Positions 1-5,809 of a stretch of 5,809 nucleotides of DNA are shown here, in pieces; within the stretch, counting starts at the first letter, position 1, and each line of letters begins with the position of its first letter. This DNA comes from Halomonas chromatireducens (GTDB lineage Bacteria > Pseudomonadota > Gammaproteobacteria > Pseudomonadales > Halomonadaceae), in the NCBI RefSeq assembly GCF_001545155.1, contig NZ_CP014226.1, positions 3,595,375-3,601,183 of the forward strand, in the 5' to 3' direction. A program made the position numbers and the translations under genes. The notes beneath the pieces were generated by a model. It was not told the DNA's origin. It did no database searches and saw nothing but the letters and a program-made list of their open reading frames with translations.

Positions 1-22
1 CCGCCACTCAAACGAGTGGCGG
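1..22 (-). terminator. Hairpin after the lacI-family gene, probable terminator (cut by window edge)
   Basis: Positions 1-9 and 14-22 are perfectly complementary (9-bp GC-rich stem, 4-nt loop). The hairpin starts 10 bp beyond the stop codon of the minus-strand regulator gene. On the minus strand the expected T-tract would lie just outside the window, so termination is inferred from the stem and its position only. It may also serve a convergent gene to the left. Confidence 0.6.
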
Positions 23-32
23 GCGCTGTCGT

Positions 33-1052
33 TCAGATGTGGACATCTGTGGGGCACCGAGCACTTTCGCGCAGGATAGGAACGATGGGGAGCGTCTGGT
101 TGACAGCGACAATGCGACCTTCGGCAATCTGCCACAGCAACTGCTCCGCCGCTTGTACCACCATCTCCTCAAGGGGTTGGCGCACAGTGGTGAGACGATA
201 GCTGGGGAGTGCCGCAAGTGGAATATCATCAAATCCCACCACGGATACATCTTGCGGGACGCGCAGAGAAAAATCGGTACGTAAGGTTTCGATCACGGCA
301 ATCGCCATGTGATCATTGGCCGCAAAAATGGCATCTGGGCGGGAATCCCCGCCACACAGCCGGTGTGTCGCCTGCCGGGCCATGTCTGCTTGATAATCGC
401 CTCGCTCCTCCGCCCAGCAGGTCAGGCCGTAGGCCGCCAGGGCATCGAGAAAACCCCGGCGCCGATGCACATTGGTGGAGGCGCTCGGCAGGCCAGAAAT
501 AAAGGCACAGCGTTCATGCCCTGCCGCGGCAAGAAAGCTGCCCACCCAGTACCCACCATGGTAGTTGTCACTGGCAACCTGACTCACACTGTCCGAATCG
601 ACAGTGCGGTTGATCAACACTACGGGGATACTGCGCTCGACGCACTCCTGGGCAAAGGAGGAGGAGAGTGAAGCTGATAGCATGAGAATGCCGTCAACCT
701 GACTTTGCAGAATTTCACCCATGACGCCTTTCGACTCGCCATCGGCGCTGACCATGAACAACAGCAGGTGGTAGCCCTTTACCTGGAAAAGGCGTGAAGC
801 GCGGTCAAGCATCTGAGCATAGAAGGGGTTATCGAGCTGCGACATCACCACGGCAATAGTGCGTGACGACCGCGTAATGAGACTGCGAGCAATGCTGTTC
901 GGGCGATAGCCAAGTGTTTTTGCCGCGGCAAGCACCTTTTCCCGCGTGCCGTCGGAAATGCTCGCTCGTGGCGAAAAACAGCGACTCACCGCCGACTGAG
1001 AAACACCCGCTAGCGCGGCGACATCACGCGAGGTAACGGAGCGTTTCTTCAT
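33..1052 (-). CDS. LacI-family transcriptional regulator
   Basis: 339-residue DNA-binding repressor of the LacI/GalR family and the likely local regulator of this locus. Residues 7-26 form the N-terminal helix-turn-helix (SRDVAALAGVSQSAVSR). Residues 50-60 (YRPNSIARSL) match the hinge helix that inserts at the central CG of LacI-type operators. Residues from about 65 to 330 form the periplasmic-binding-protein-like effector domain, with the usual landmarks: NPFYA near 75, INRTVDSD near 148, FAANDHMAIAV near 243 and VVGFDDIPLA near 271. Length is normal for the family. The ATG at 1052 was chosen because it has a GGAGGG ribosome site 5 nt upstream and begins right before the HTH; a TTG extension to 1136 would overlap the upstream gene. 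The gene lies 52 bp downstream of the dehydrogenase gene on the same strand, suggesting co-transcription and hence autoregulation. The effector is unknown; the imported substrate or a pathway intermediate is likely. Confidence 0.93.
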   Translation of the reverse strand: MKKRSVTSRDVAALAGVSQSAVSRCFSPRASISDGTREKVLAAAKTLGYRPNSIARSLITRSSRTIAVVMSQLDNPFYAQMLDRASRLFQVKGYHLLLFMVSADGESKGVMGEILQSQVDGILMLSASLSSSFAQECVERSIPVVLINRTVDSDSVSQVASDNYHGGYWVGSFLAAAGHERCAFISGLPSASTNVHRRRGFLDALAAYGLTCWAEERGDYQADMARQATHRLCGGDSRPDAIFAANDHMAIAVIETLRTDFSLRVPQDVSVVGFDDIPLAALPSYRLTTVRQPLEEMVVQAAEQLLWQIAEGRIVAVNQTLPIVPILRESARCPTDVHI

Positions 1053-1057
1053 CGCGT

Positions 1058-1063
1058 CCCTCC
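1058..1063 (-). promoter_or_regulatory. Ribosome binding site fixing the regulator start
   Basis: On the minus strand this reads GGAGGG, five nucleotides before the ATG at 1052. It decides in favour of this start over the longer TTG-initiated frame, which has no comparable site. Confidence 0.7.
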
Positions 1064-1104
1064 AAGCCTGCCACAGTCCGGCTGGACGCCGAGCGGACAC
1101 CCGG

Positions 1105-2040
1105 TCATGACGTCTGCTGCGTGTTGCGGTGCGCAATCAAGGCCATGAGCCGGCGATCACGCCAGGCCTGGCGCTCGCCGAGTTCACTCACCGGCAGGGC
1201 GGCACGTCGCTCACGATCAAGGGCCTCGAGGGTCTCTTCGGCCCAGGGGTTGTCATTGCCACGCTGGATGTCCACGTCACGATAGAGCGGTCCATAGCGG
1301 GCGGCATAATCCACCACACCGGCAGGTGCATTCAGGTCGATTGTCTCGAAGGGACCCATGAACGACCACCGTAGCCCAAGTCCATGCTTGACGGTCTTGT
1401 CAATATCTTCTGCCGAGACATAGCCATCCCGAAACAACCGCAGTGCCTCATTGAGCAAGGCACCTTGCAAGCGATTGAGAATGAAGCCCTGCACCTCCTG
1501 CCTGACCAGAATGGGAGACTGGTTCACCGCTTCCATGATTTGCATGGTGAGCGCCACCGAGGCCTCGTTGGTCACCGGCGCGGGGACTACCTCCACCAAC
1601 GGAATGAGATAGGGAGGGTTGACCGGATGCGCCACCAGGCAACGCTCAGGATGAGACAGGTGCTCAATGAATTGAGAAGCAACAATTCCCGAGGTGGAGC
1701 TGGCAAGCACTGTATTAGGAGCCGCCGCCGCCTCGAGATCGGTATAAAGCCGCCTCTTGACCTCGACATTCTCGGGACCGCACTCCTGAACGTAATTGAC
1801 GCCGTCTAGGGCCTTGGCAAGTTCCGGTTCGATTCTGATATGAGCCATCACGGCAGCGGGATCAGTAATCAAGCCGGCGGCCTCGAGATCCTCGAGTGAA
1901 GCCCGAATTTTCTCGGGCGCCTTCCTCAACGTCGACCCGTCCACGTCATACAGACAGACCGGTACTCCTTTTCTGGCGAAAACGATTGCCCAAGCCCTAC
2001 CGATCAGGCCAGCTCCTGCAACTGCGACGCGATATGTCAT
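1105..2040 (-). CDS. 3-hydroxyacyl-CoA dehydrogenase superfamily enzyme, lambda-crystallin / L-gulonate 3-dehydrogenase-like
   Basis: 311-residue cytoplasmic NAD(P)-dependent beta-hydroxyacid dehydrogenase. The N-terminal Rossmann domain has GAGLIG at 9-14 and an acidic end of the second strand (YDVD, Asp32), which favours NAD. SSTSG at 114-118 and the segment around 138-152 (HPVNPPYLIPLVEVV) contain the His138/Glu150 pair expected for catalysis. GFILNRLQ at 185-192 supplies the conserved Asn189. The C-terminal domain begins near 186 and carries GLGLRWSFMGPFETIDLN at 220-237, very close to the pattern I recall for vertebrate lambda-crystallin (CRYL1, L-gulonate 3-dehydrogenase); the RQAWRD segment near the C-terminus also resembles it. 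This argues against a fatty-acid beta-oxidation enzyme; L-carnitine dehydrogenase is a related alternative. The ATG start has a modest GAGAGA ribosome site 6 nt upstream. It is the first gene of the minus-strand arm, ahead of the regulator, so it probably belongs to the same catabolic unit. The substrate is not determined by sequence; a hydroxyl beta to an acid group (carboxylate, possibly sulfonate) is plausible. Confidence 0.85.
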   Translation of the reverse strand: MTYRVAVAGAGLIGRAWAIVFARKGVPVCLYDVDGSTLRKAPEKIRASLEDLEAAGLITDPAAVMAHIRIEPELAKALDGVNYVQECGPENVEVKRRLYTDLEAAAAPNTVLASSTSGIVASQFIEHLSHPERCLVAHPVNPPYLIPLVEVVPAPVTNEASVALTMQIMEAVNQSPILVRQEVQGFILNRLQGALLNEALRLFRDGYVSAEDIDKTVKHGLGLRWSFMGPFETIDLNAPAGVVDYAARYGPLYRDVDIQRGNDNPWAEETLEALDRERRAALPVSELGERQAWRDRRLMALIAHRNTQQTS

Positions 2041-2157
2041 TTCCGATCTCTCGTGCTTGCTGTTGTCGTAGGCAAATGTTGCTGCGAGGCTCCCACAGGG
2101 ACACCTGCCCGACCCTTATACATTAGTCGCAGACAATCTCACTAAATGCACGAAAAA

Positions 2158-2173
2158 ATGAATACGAATTCAT
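2158..2173. promoter_or_regulatory. Putative LacI-family operator O1
   Basis: ATGAATACGAATTCAT is a 16-bp palindrome with 7 of 8 base pairs symmetric about a central CG at 2165/2166. LacI-family proteins typically bind palindromes of about this length with a central CG, where the hinge helix inserts. A related copy occurs at 2252-2267. O1 lies on the minus-gene side of the AT-rich segment. Binding by the regulator encoded at 33-1052 is inferred from linkage. Confidence 0.6.
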
Positions 2174-2251
2174 CCAAATCATCAAGATAATACTTATTAA
2201 ACAACGTCTTAAAATTAAGCACGATTTCCTACAAGAGCATTTTAAAAAATC

Positions 2252-2267
2252 TTGCATTCGTATTCAA
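2252..2267. promoter_or_regulatory. Putative LacI-family operator O2
   Basis: TTGCATTCGTATTCAA has a central CG at 2259/2260 and is symmetric at 6 of 8 pairs. It shares the 11-bp core ATTCGTATTCA with the reverse complement of O1, and differs from that reverse complement at only three of 16 positions. It also sits in a wider inverted repeat, TTGCATT (2252-2258) and AATGCAA (2266-2272). Its downstream edge is 44 bp before the start codon of the HisD-like gene, a position where a bound repressor would block transcription initiation or early elongation. Confidence 0.6.
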
Positions 2268-2300
2268 TGCAACCTAGCCTGCACTCCAGTCACACATTTC

Positions 2301-2306
2301 AGGAGA
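2301..2306 (+). promoter_or_regulatory. Ribosome binding site fixing the HisD-like start
   Basis: AGGAGA lies five nucleotides before the ATG at 2312. An in-frame TTG at 2252 would give a 20-residue extension, but that codon lies inside operator O2 and lacks such a site, so 2312 is preferred. Confidence 0.75.
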
Positions 2307-2311
2307 GCCAT

Positions 2312-3622
2312 ATGATTCGTCACCTCAAGGCGGGCGCTTCCGTTGAAGCCCGTGCCGAAGCTGACCGCAAGGTGCGTGACACCGTCGAAAGCACCCTCGC
2401 CGACATTGAAGCCCGTGGTGACGCCGCTGTTCGCGAGTTATCGGAAAAGTTCGACAACTGGTCGCCCGCTTCTTTCCGCCTCACCGACAGCGAGATTCAA
2501 CAGGCCATCAGCGAAGTCTCCGAGCGTGACCTTGAGGATATCCGTTTCGCCCAGTCGCAGATCCGCCGCTTCGCTGAGGCCCAACTGGCTTCCATGCAGA
2601 ACGTCGAAGTCGAAACGCGACCTGGAGTCGTTCTGGGCCACAAGCACCTGCCGATCAATGCCGTAGGCTGTTATATCCCCGGCGGAGGCTACCCCATGGT
2701 GGCTTCAGCGCACATGAGTGTGCTGACTGCCAAGGTAGCGGGCGTCAAACGAGTGATCGCCGCTGCACCGCCTTACAAGGGCAACCCCCACCCTGCCATT
2801 GTCGCCGCCATGCACCTGGCCGGTGCTGACGAGATTCTGGTTCTGGGGGGAGTTCAAGCGGTGGGCTCAATGGCCATCGGCACCGAAAGCATCGACCCGG
2901 TGGATATGCTGGTCGGCCCGGGCAATGCCTTTGTCGCCGAAGCCAAGCGACAACTTTTCGGCCGTGTCGGTATCGACCTGTTTGCTGGTCCCACGGAGAC
3001 CCTCATCATTGCCGACGATACAGTCGATGGGCTACTTTGCGCCACCGACCTGCTGGGGCAAGCCGAGCACGGCACTAATTCGCCGGCGGCGCTTTTGACC
3101 ACGTCAGAGGCACTGGCCAAGGACACCATGGCCCAGATCGAGGAGTTGCTGAAGAAGCTGCCTACCGCCGAGGTGGCGCGACAGTCCTGGGAAACCTATG
3201 GCGAGGTCATTCTCTGCGATACCCCTGAAGAGATGCTGCAGGTGGCGGATGACATGGCCTACGAGCATGTTCAGGTAATGACAGAAGACCCTGAGCTCTA
3301 CCTTGAGAAGATGACCAACTATGGCGCCCTTTTCCTGGGCCCACGTACCAATGTGGCCTTCGGTGACAAGGTAATCGGCACCAACCACACCCTGCCGACC
3401 AAGAAGGCCGCTCGCTATACCGGGGGCCTGTGGGTCGGCAAGTTCCTCAAGACCTGCACCTATCAGCGCATATTGACCGACGAAGCATCTGCCGAGATTG
3501 GCGCCTACTGTTCGCGCCTGTGTGCTCTGGAAGGCTTTGCCGGACACGGTGAACAAGCCAATGAGCGCGTTCGCCGCTATGGCAAGCGTGATGTGCCCTA
3601 CGCCTCGGCGGTAGATGCATGA
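2312..3622 (+). CDS. hpsN: Histidinol dehydrogenase-family enzyme, probable sulfopropanediol 3-dehydrogenase (HpsN-like)
   Basis: 436 residues, the usual HisD-family length. HpsN enzymes of this family oxidise (R)-2,3-dihydroxypropane-1-sulfonate to (R)-sulfolactate with two NAD in the cytoplasm, analogous to the two-step histidinol-to-histidine reaction. The residues corresponding to the HisD zinc site are all present: Gln250 and His253 (GQAEHG), Asp352 (GDKVIGTNH) and His412 (GFAGHGEQ). The acid/base pair Glu318-His319 (AYEHVQ) is intact, as are His359 and Glu407. Cofactor-side motifs include YIPGG at 121-125, VGPGN at 201-205 and DLFAGPTET at 222-230. A biosynthetic role is unlikely: no other his gene is nearby, and the gene is joined by a 4-bp overlap to a short-chain dehydrogenase, followed by TRAP transporter genes and faced by a LacI regulator. 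The assignment to HpsN rests on resemblance to remembered HpsN-type sequences plus this context. A different hydroxylated acid as substrate cannot be excluded. The HisD-family assignment is near certain; the substrate is moderately so. Confidence 0.8.
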   Translation: MIRHLKAGASVEARAEADRKVRDTVESTLADIEARGDAAVRELSEKFDNWSPASFRLTDSEIQQAISEVSERDLEDIRFAQSQIRRFAEAQLASMQNVEVETRPGVVLGHKHLPINAVGCYIPGGGYPMVASAHMSVLTAKVAGVKRVIAAAPPYKGNPHPAIVAAMHLAGADEILVLGGVQAVGSMAIGTESIDPVDMLVGPGNAFVAEAKRQLFGRVGIDLFAGPTETLIIADDTVDGLLCATDLLGQAEHGTNSPAALLTTSEALAKDTMAQIEELLKKLPTAEVARQSWETYGEVILCDTPEEMLQVADDMAYEHVQVMTEDPELYLEKMTNYGALFLGPRTNVAFGDKVIGTNHTLPTKKAARYTGGLWVGKFLKTCTYQRILTDEASAEIGAYCSRLCALEGFAGHGEQANERVRRYGKRDVPYASAVDA

Positions 3623-4371
3623 GGCTGCCGCAGACACCTGATGGGCGTCTGGACGGCAAGCGCGCCCTGGTTACCGGCGCAAGTCAGGGGTTAGGTCTGG
3701 CCGTCTCCTGCGCCCTCGCCCAGGCTGGCGCGCATGTCAGCCTGGTGGCTCGTGGCCGGGAAAAGCTCGAGGCACTGGTCGAGGCATTGAAGTCCGCCGG
3801 CCATGCTGCCGAGGCCTTGCCACTGGATGTCAATGATTCGAGTGCCGTCAAAAGCGCCCTGTCGGGCCTACGTTTCGACATCCTTGTCAACAACGCCGGC
3901 ACTAATCGGCCCAAACCGATTGCAGACGTATCGGAGGAGGACTATGCCGCAGTCATGGATCTCAACGTTCGCGCCACCTACTTCATCACTCAGACGGTGA
4001 TCGAACTGATGCCCGACGGAGGCAGCGTGATCAACCTCTCATCGCAGATGGGTCATGTCGGCGCCGCCAACCGGAGCCTCTATTGCGCTTCTAAATCTGC
4101 GGTGGAAGGCATGACACGTGCCATGGCAGTGGAGCTTGGCCCTCGCGGCATTCGAGTCAACAGCCTCTGCCCCACCTTCATCGAGACGCCGATGACCCGG
4201 CCCTACTTCCAGGAGCCCGGCTTTCTGGAAGGGGTGCTGGACAAGATTCCGCTGGGGCGTCTCGGGCAGATTGAGGATGTCATGGGGCCCGCTGTCTTTC
4301 TCGCCTCTCCCGCTTCCGCCATGGTCACGGGTAGTGCCTTGATGGTAGATGGCGGCTGGACGGCACATTGA
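3619..4371 (+). CDS. Short-chain dehydrogenase/reductase (classical SDR)
   Basis: 250-residue cytoplasmic oxidoreductase of the classical SDR family. It shows the coenzyme motif TGASQGLG at 19-26, NNAG at 91-94 and the full catalytic tetrad Asn116, Ser142, Tyr155 and Lys159 (YCASK). The C-terminal [12 protein letters not shown] is typical of gluconate 5-dehydrogenase-like and related sugar-acid SDRs. After the second strand the sequence is VARGREK, with Ala where NAD-preferring members often have Asp and Arg45 next to it, so NADP use is possible. The start codon overlaps the stop of the upstream HisD-like gene (ATGA at 3619-3622), indicating translational coupling and a shared pathway. By analogy with DHPS catabolic operons, which also carry DHPS 2-dehydrogenases, it could oxidise or reduce the 2-position of the same substrate. 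That role is inference; sequence alone gives only the SDR class. Confidence 0.85.
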   Translation: MRLPQTPDGRLDGKRALVTGASQGLGLAVSCALAQAGAHVSLVARGREKLEALVEALKSAGHAAEALPLDVNDSSAVKSALSGLRFDILVNNAGTNRPKPIADVSEEDYAAVMDLNVRATYFITQTVIELMPDGGSVINLSSQMGHVGAANRSLYCASKSAVEGMTRAMAVELGPRGIRVNSLCPTFIETPMTRPYFQEPGFLEGVLDKIPLGRLGQIEDVMGPAVFLASPASAMVTGSALMVDGGWTAH

Positions 4372-4389
4372 TTTGGAATCGTGATACGC

Positions 4390-4411
4390 AGGGCATCTTA
4401 TGGTGCCTTTT
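4390..4411 (+). terminator. Weak stem-loop with short T-run between the SDR and binding-protein genes
   Basis: Positions 4390-4397 can pair with 4402-4409 (8 bp including two G-U pairs, TTAT loop), and the T-run at 4408-4411 overlaps the stem end. It lies in the 103-bp gap between the SDR stop and the binding-protein start. It could be a leaky terminator or an mRNA processing or stabilising element that separates expression of the transporter from the dehydrogenases. It could also be chance; the stem is modest. Confidence 0.35.
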
Positions 4412-4474
4412 ACCCGCCAACTTGCTTAATGACTGTTTGCACCACAAAACAAACCCAATGAAAGGGAGCACTAC

Positions 4475-5578
4475 ATGAAGAATACGACCAAGTTCGCCCT
4501 CACCGGCCTGGCAGCCAGCATTGCATTCGCCGCCATGGCCACCACGGCCCAGGCCCAGGAGCGCTGGACAATGACGTCCACCTGGCCCGACAGCATCGAC
4601 CTGATCGAGATCGACCGCCACTGGGCTGAGCTGGCCAACAAATTGACCGGCGACGAACTTGAAATCGAATTCCGCGCCGGCGGCACACTGATGCCCGGCA
4701 CCGAGGTGTTCGACGCCACCGAGACCGGCAGCATCGAAGCCGCCGGCGACTGGCCCGGCTACTGGGCCGGCCGCAACCCGGCCTTCTCGCCCCTGGCCAC
4801 CACCACCAGCCTTTTCAATGCCGTGGATTACATCAACTGGATCCATCGCTGGGGCGGCTGGGACCTCTATCAGGAGATCTACGGTCAGTACGACATGGTC
4901 TACCTCCCCTATGCCGCACTGAACAACGAGTCGGGCTTCATGGGCCGCACCCCCATCGAGAGCCTGGCCGATCTCGACGGTATGCGCGTACGCCTCTCCG
5001 GGCGTGATCAGGGCCGCGTGCTCGAGGAGCTCGGTGGTTCCCAGGTCACCCTCGCCGGCGGCGAGGTCTACCAGGCCATCGAGCGCGGCGTGATCGACGC
5101 CGGTGAGTTCTCCACCCCGGGCGTGGACTACAATGCCGGCTTTGCCGAGGTCGCCGATTACTGGGCCACCCCGGGCTGGCACCAGTCCGCCAGTGTGTTT
5201 GGCGTGATGATCAACCGCGAGGCCTGGGACGCCCTCTCCGAGGAGACCCAAGAGAAGCTGAAGATTGCCGCCGACGCCACCATGACCTGGTCACTGGCAT
5301 GGTCCGAGCGTGAGTCCACCGATGCGACGCAGAAGTTCATCGATGCCGGCGTGCAGATCAACCAGTTCTCCGAAGAGGACCTGGCCCGCATCCAGGACAT
5401 CACCAATGATGTCATCCTGCGCGGCGCCTGCGAGAATCCCGACCACGCCAAGGTCTACCACTCCATGATCAGCTACCTGGAGGACTATGCTACCTGGCGC
5501 GATATCTCGGTGCCGTTCAACATGAGCCGCACCATGGATAACCTGCCCTCTCTGGAAGAGATAGAAGCCTGCCTGTAA
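4475..5578 (+). CDS. TRAP transporter substrate-binding protein (DctP-type)
   Basis: 367-residue periplasmic solute receptor of a tripartite ATP-independent periplasmic (TRAP) transporter. Residues 1-27 form a signal peptide: basic MKNTTK, a hydrophobic core, and AQA at 25-27 before the predicted cut at Gln28. The mature protein shows DctP-family landmarks: RAGGTLMPGTEVFDA near 67-81, GMRVRLSG at 169-176 with the conserved ligand-binding Arg (probably Arg173) expected to salt-bridge an acidic substrate, and GGEVYQAIERGVIDAGE at 195-211. This pattern resembles the TakP-like (2-oxoacid) branch. The mature chain has only two cysteines, Cys319 and Cys366. It is strongly acidic (about 57 Asp/Glu against 22 Lys/Arg), as in exported proteins of halophiles. 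An AGGGAG ribosome site (4463-4468) sits 6 nt before the ATG. The gene precedes dctQ. The ligand is not readable from sequence; a small organic anion such as a hydroxylated sulfonate fits the neighbours. Confidence 0.93.
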   Translation: MKNTTKFALTGLAASIAFAAMATTAQAQERWTMTSTWPDSIDLIEIDRHWAELANKLTGDELEIEFRAGGTLMPGTEVFDATETGSIEAAGDWPGYWAGRNPAFSPLATTTSLFNAVDYINWIHRWGGWDLYQEIYGQYDMVYLPYAALNNESGFMGRTPIESLADLDGMRVRLSGRDQGRVLEELGGSQVTLAGGEVYQAIERGVIDAGEFSTPGVDYNAGFAEVADYWATPGWHQSASVFGVMINREAWDALSEETQEKLKIAADATMTWSLAWSERESTDATQKFIDAGVQINQFSEEDLARIQDITNDVILRGACENPDHAKVYHSMISYLEDYATWRDISVPFNMSRTMDNLPSLEEIEACL

Positions 5579-5591
5579 CGGGAGGTCTATG

Positions 5592-5621
5592 CCGCCCCGG
5601 CTGATCCCGGGGCGGTTTTTT
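5592..5621 (+). terminator. Strong intrinsic terminator between the TRAP binding-protein and dctQ genes
   Basis: Positions 5592-5600 and 5607-5615 form a perfect 9-bp GC-rich stem with a 6-nt loop, followed directly by six T residues (5616-5621). It starts 13 bp after the binding-protein stop and ends 25 bp before the dctQ start. In that position it would let most transcripts end after the binding-protein gene, giving an excess of receptor over membrane subunits. It would also protect the 3' end of the receptor mRNA. Confidence 0.9.
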
Positions 5622-5646
5622 GTGGGCCCTACAACGGAGAGCTTCC

Positions 5647-5809
5647 ATGAATGCGATTGCCAAGGCGATCGACACGCTCAATGAGACACTCGGGCGTGTC
5701 ATTGCGCCGTTGATTGCCATCATCACCCTGGTGGTGCTTTACGACATTGCCTTGCGCTTCTTTACCGGGCGCCCGAGCGATTGGGCCTTCGATATCACCA
5801 AGATGCTGT
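5647..5809 (+). CDS. TRAP transporter small permease subunit (DctQ-type), N-terminal part
   Basis: The first 54 codons are present and the window then ends. The translation starts MNAIAKAIDTLNETLGRV, followed by a hydrophobic membrane segment at about residues 18-38 (IAPLIAIITLVVLYDIAL). It continues into YDIALRFFTGRPSDWAFDI, matching the DctQ pattern of an aromatic/Asp/Arg cluster followed by a Pro-x-x-Trp loop. DctQ proteins normally have four membrane helices and pair with the large DctM permease, expected next downstream. A GGAGA ribosome site (5636-5640) lies 6 nt before the ATG. Its position after the receptor gene and terminator fits a standard TRAP operon with reduced read-through. 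Confidence 0.88.
   Translation, partial: MNAIAKAIDTLNETLGRVIAPLIAIITLVVLYDIALRFFTGRPSDWAFDITKML

Larger units (their letters stand above)
2041..2311. promoter_or_regulatory. Divergent intergenic control region
   Basis: 271 bp without a gene, between two divergent start codons. The part from about 2140 to 2270 is markedly AT-rich compared with the coding sequence. It holds two LacI-type palindromes (listed separately) and a short AT palindrome, CTTAAAATTAAG, at 2208-2219. I found no convincing paired -35/-10 boxes on either strand. The best isolated -10-like elements are TATAAG on the minus strand (2115-2120) and GATAAT (2186-2191) or TAAAAT (2210-2215) on the plus strand, all lacking a good -35 at normal spacing. 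Both transcripts must nevertheless start here or nearby. Confidence 0.7.

Noticed and set aside
1053..1136. TTG-initiated 28-residue N-terminal extension of the LacI-family regulator
   Set aside because: It would overlap the upstream dehydrogenase gene and place an Arg-rich tail before the HTH; the ATG at 1052 has GGAGGG five bases upstream.
2208..2219. AT-rich palindrome CTTAAAATTAAG in the control region
   Set aside because: Short, AT-only apart from its end bases, and expected by chance in an AT-rich stretch; noted as a possible promoter part but not called as a separate site.
2252..2311. TTG-initiated 20-residue N-terminal extension of the HisD-like protein
   Set aside because: The codon is inside the putative operator O2, has no good ribosome site, and the ATG at 2312 has AGGAGA at proper spacing and gives the usual family length.
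2312..3622. Genuine histidine-biosynthetic hisD
   Set aside because: All HisD catalytic residues are present, but there is no his-operon context; linkage to an SDR, a TRAP transporter and a LacI regulator points to a catabolic paralogue. Not excluded by sequence motifs alone.
3104..3637. Open frame of about 177 codons on the minus strand opposite the HisD-like gene
   Set aside because: It lies entirely within sequence explained by the HisD-like coding frame and its motifs, with no domain of its own.
4478..4493. Third operator-like site, AAGAATACGACCAAGT, at the start of the receptor gene
   Set aside because: Only the left half resembles the operator half-site; the right half does not match and the sequence is coding.
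4325..5251. Long open frame of about 308 codons on the minus strand opposite the receptor gene
   Set aside because: It is antisense to a clear TRAP receptor with signal peptide and family motifs; the translation is a low-complexity Gly/Ala/Val-rich shadow produced by GC-rich codons and shows no recognisable domain.

Overview
The window looks like a catabolic locus from a moderately GC-rich, probably salt-adapted gammaproteobacterium; Halomonas/Chromohalobacter-type bacteria are my best guess. This is inferred from the very acidic exported binding protein (about 57 Asp/Glu against 22 Lys/Arg in the mature part), the GC-rich codon use and the TRAP-type uptake system. No rRNA or other taxonomic marker is present, so the assignment is tentative. 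I saw no mobile element, CRISPR array, tRNA or defence gene.

Layout. From the centre leftwards on the minus strand lie a lambda-crystallin/L-gulonate-3-dehydrogenase-like member of the 3-hydroxyacyl-CoA dehydrogenase superfamily (2040 to 1105) and a LacI-family repressor (1052 to 33). The repressor is followed by a hairpin at the left edge. A 271-bp AT-rich divergent control region (2041-2311) separates this arm from the plus-strand arm. The plus-strand arm encodes a histidinol-dehydrogenase-family enzyme most like sulfopropanediol 3-dehydrogenase HpsN (2312-3622), a classical short-chain dehydrogenase overlapping it by 4 bp (3619-4371), a DctP-type TRAP substrate-binding protein (4475-5578), a strong intrinsic terminator (5592-5621), and the start of the small TRAP membrane subunit DctQ (5647 onward, cut by the window end).

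How it fits together. A small hydroxylated anion would be bound in the periplasm by the TRAP binding protein, imported by the DctQ/DctM proteins, and oxidised by up to three dehydrogenases of unrelated folds. The HisD-like enzyme points to 2,3-dihydroxypropane-1-sulfonate (DHPS) as substrate and sulfolactate as product. The other two dehydrogenases could interconvert DHPS enantiomers through the 2-keto form, or act on related polyol acids. No sulfolactate-processing or desulfonating gene (suyAB, slcCD, comC, xsc) lies in the window, so the substrate remains an inference.

Regulation. The control region holds two related 16-bp palindromes with a central CG, the form typical of LacI-family operators. 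Their centres are 94 bp apart, close to nine helical turns, and one lies near each end of the AT-rich segment. The simplest reading is that the linked LacI protein represses both arms, perhaps by looping. Two further hairpins, one before and one after the binding-protein gene, probably set its expression apart from that of its neighbours.
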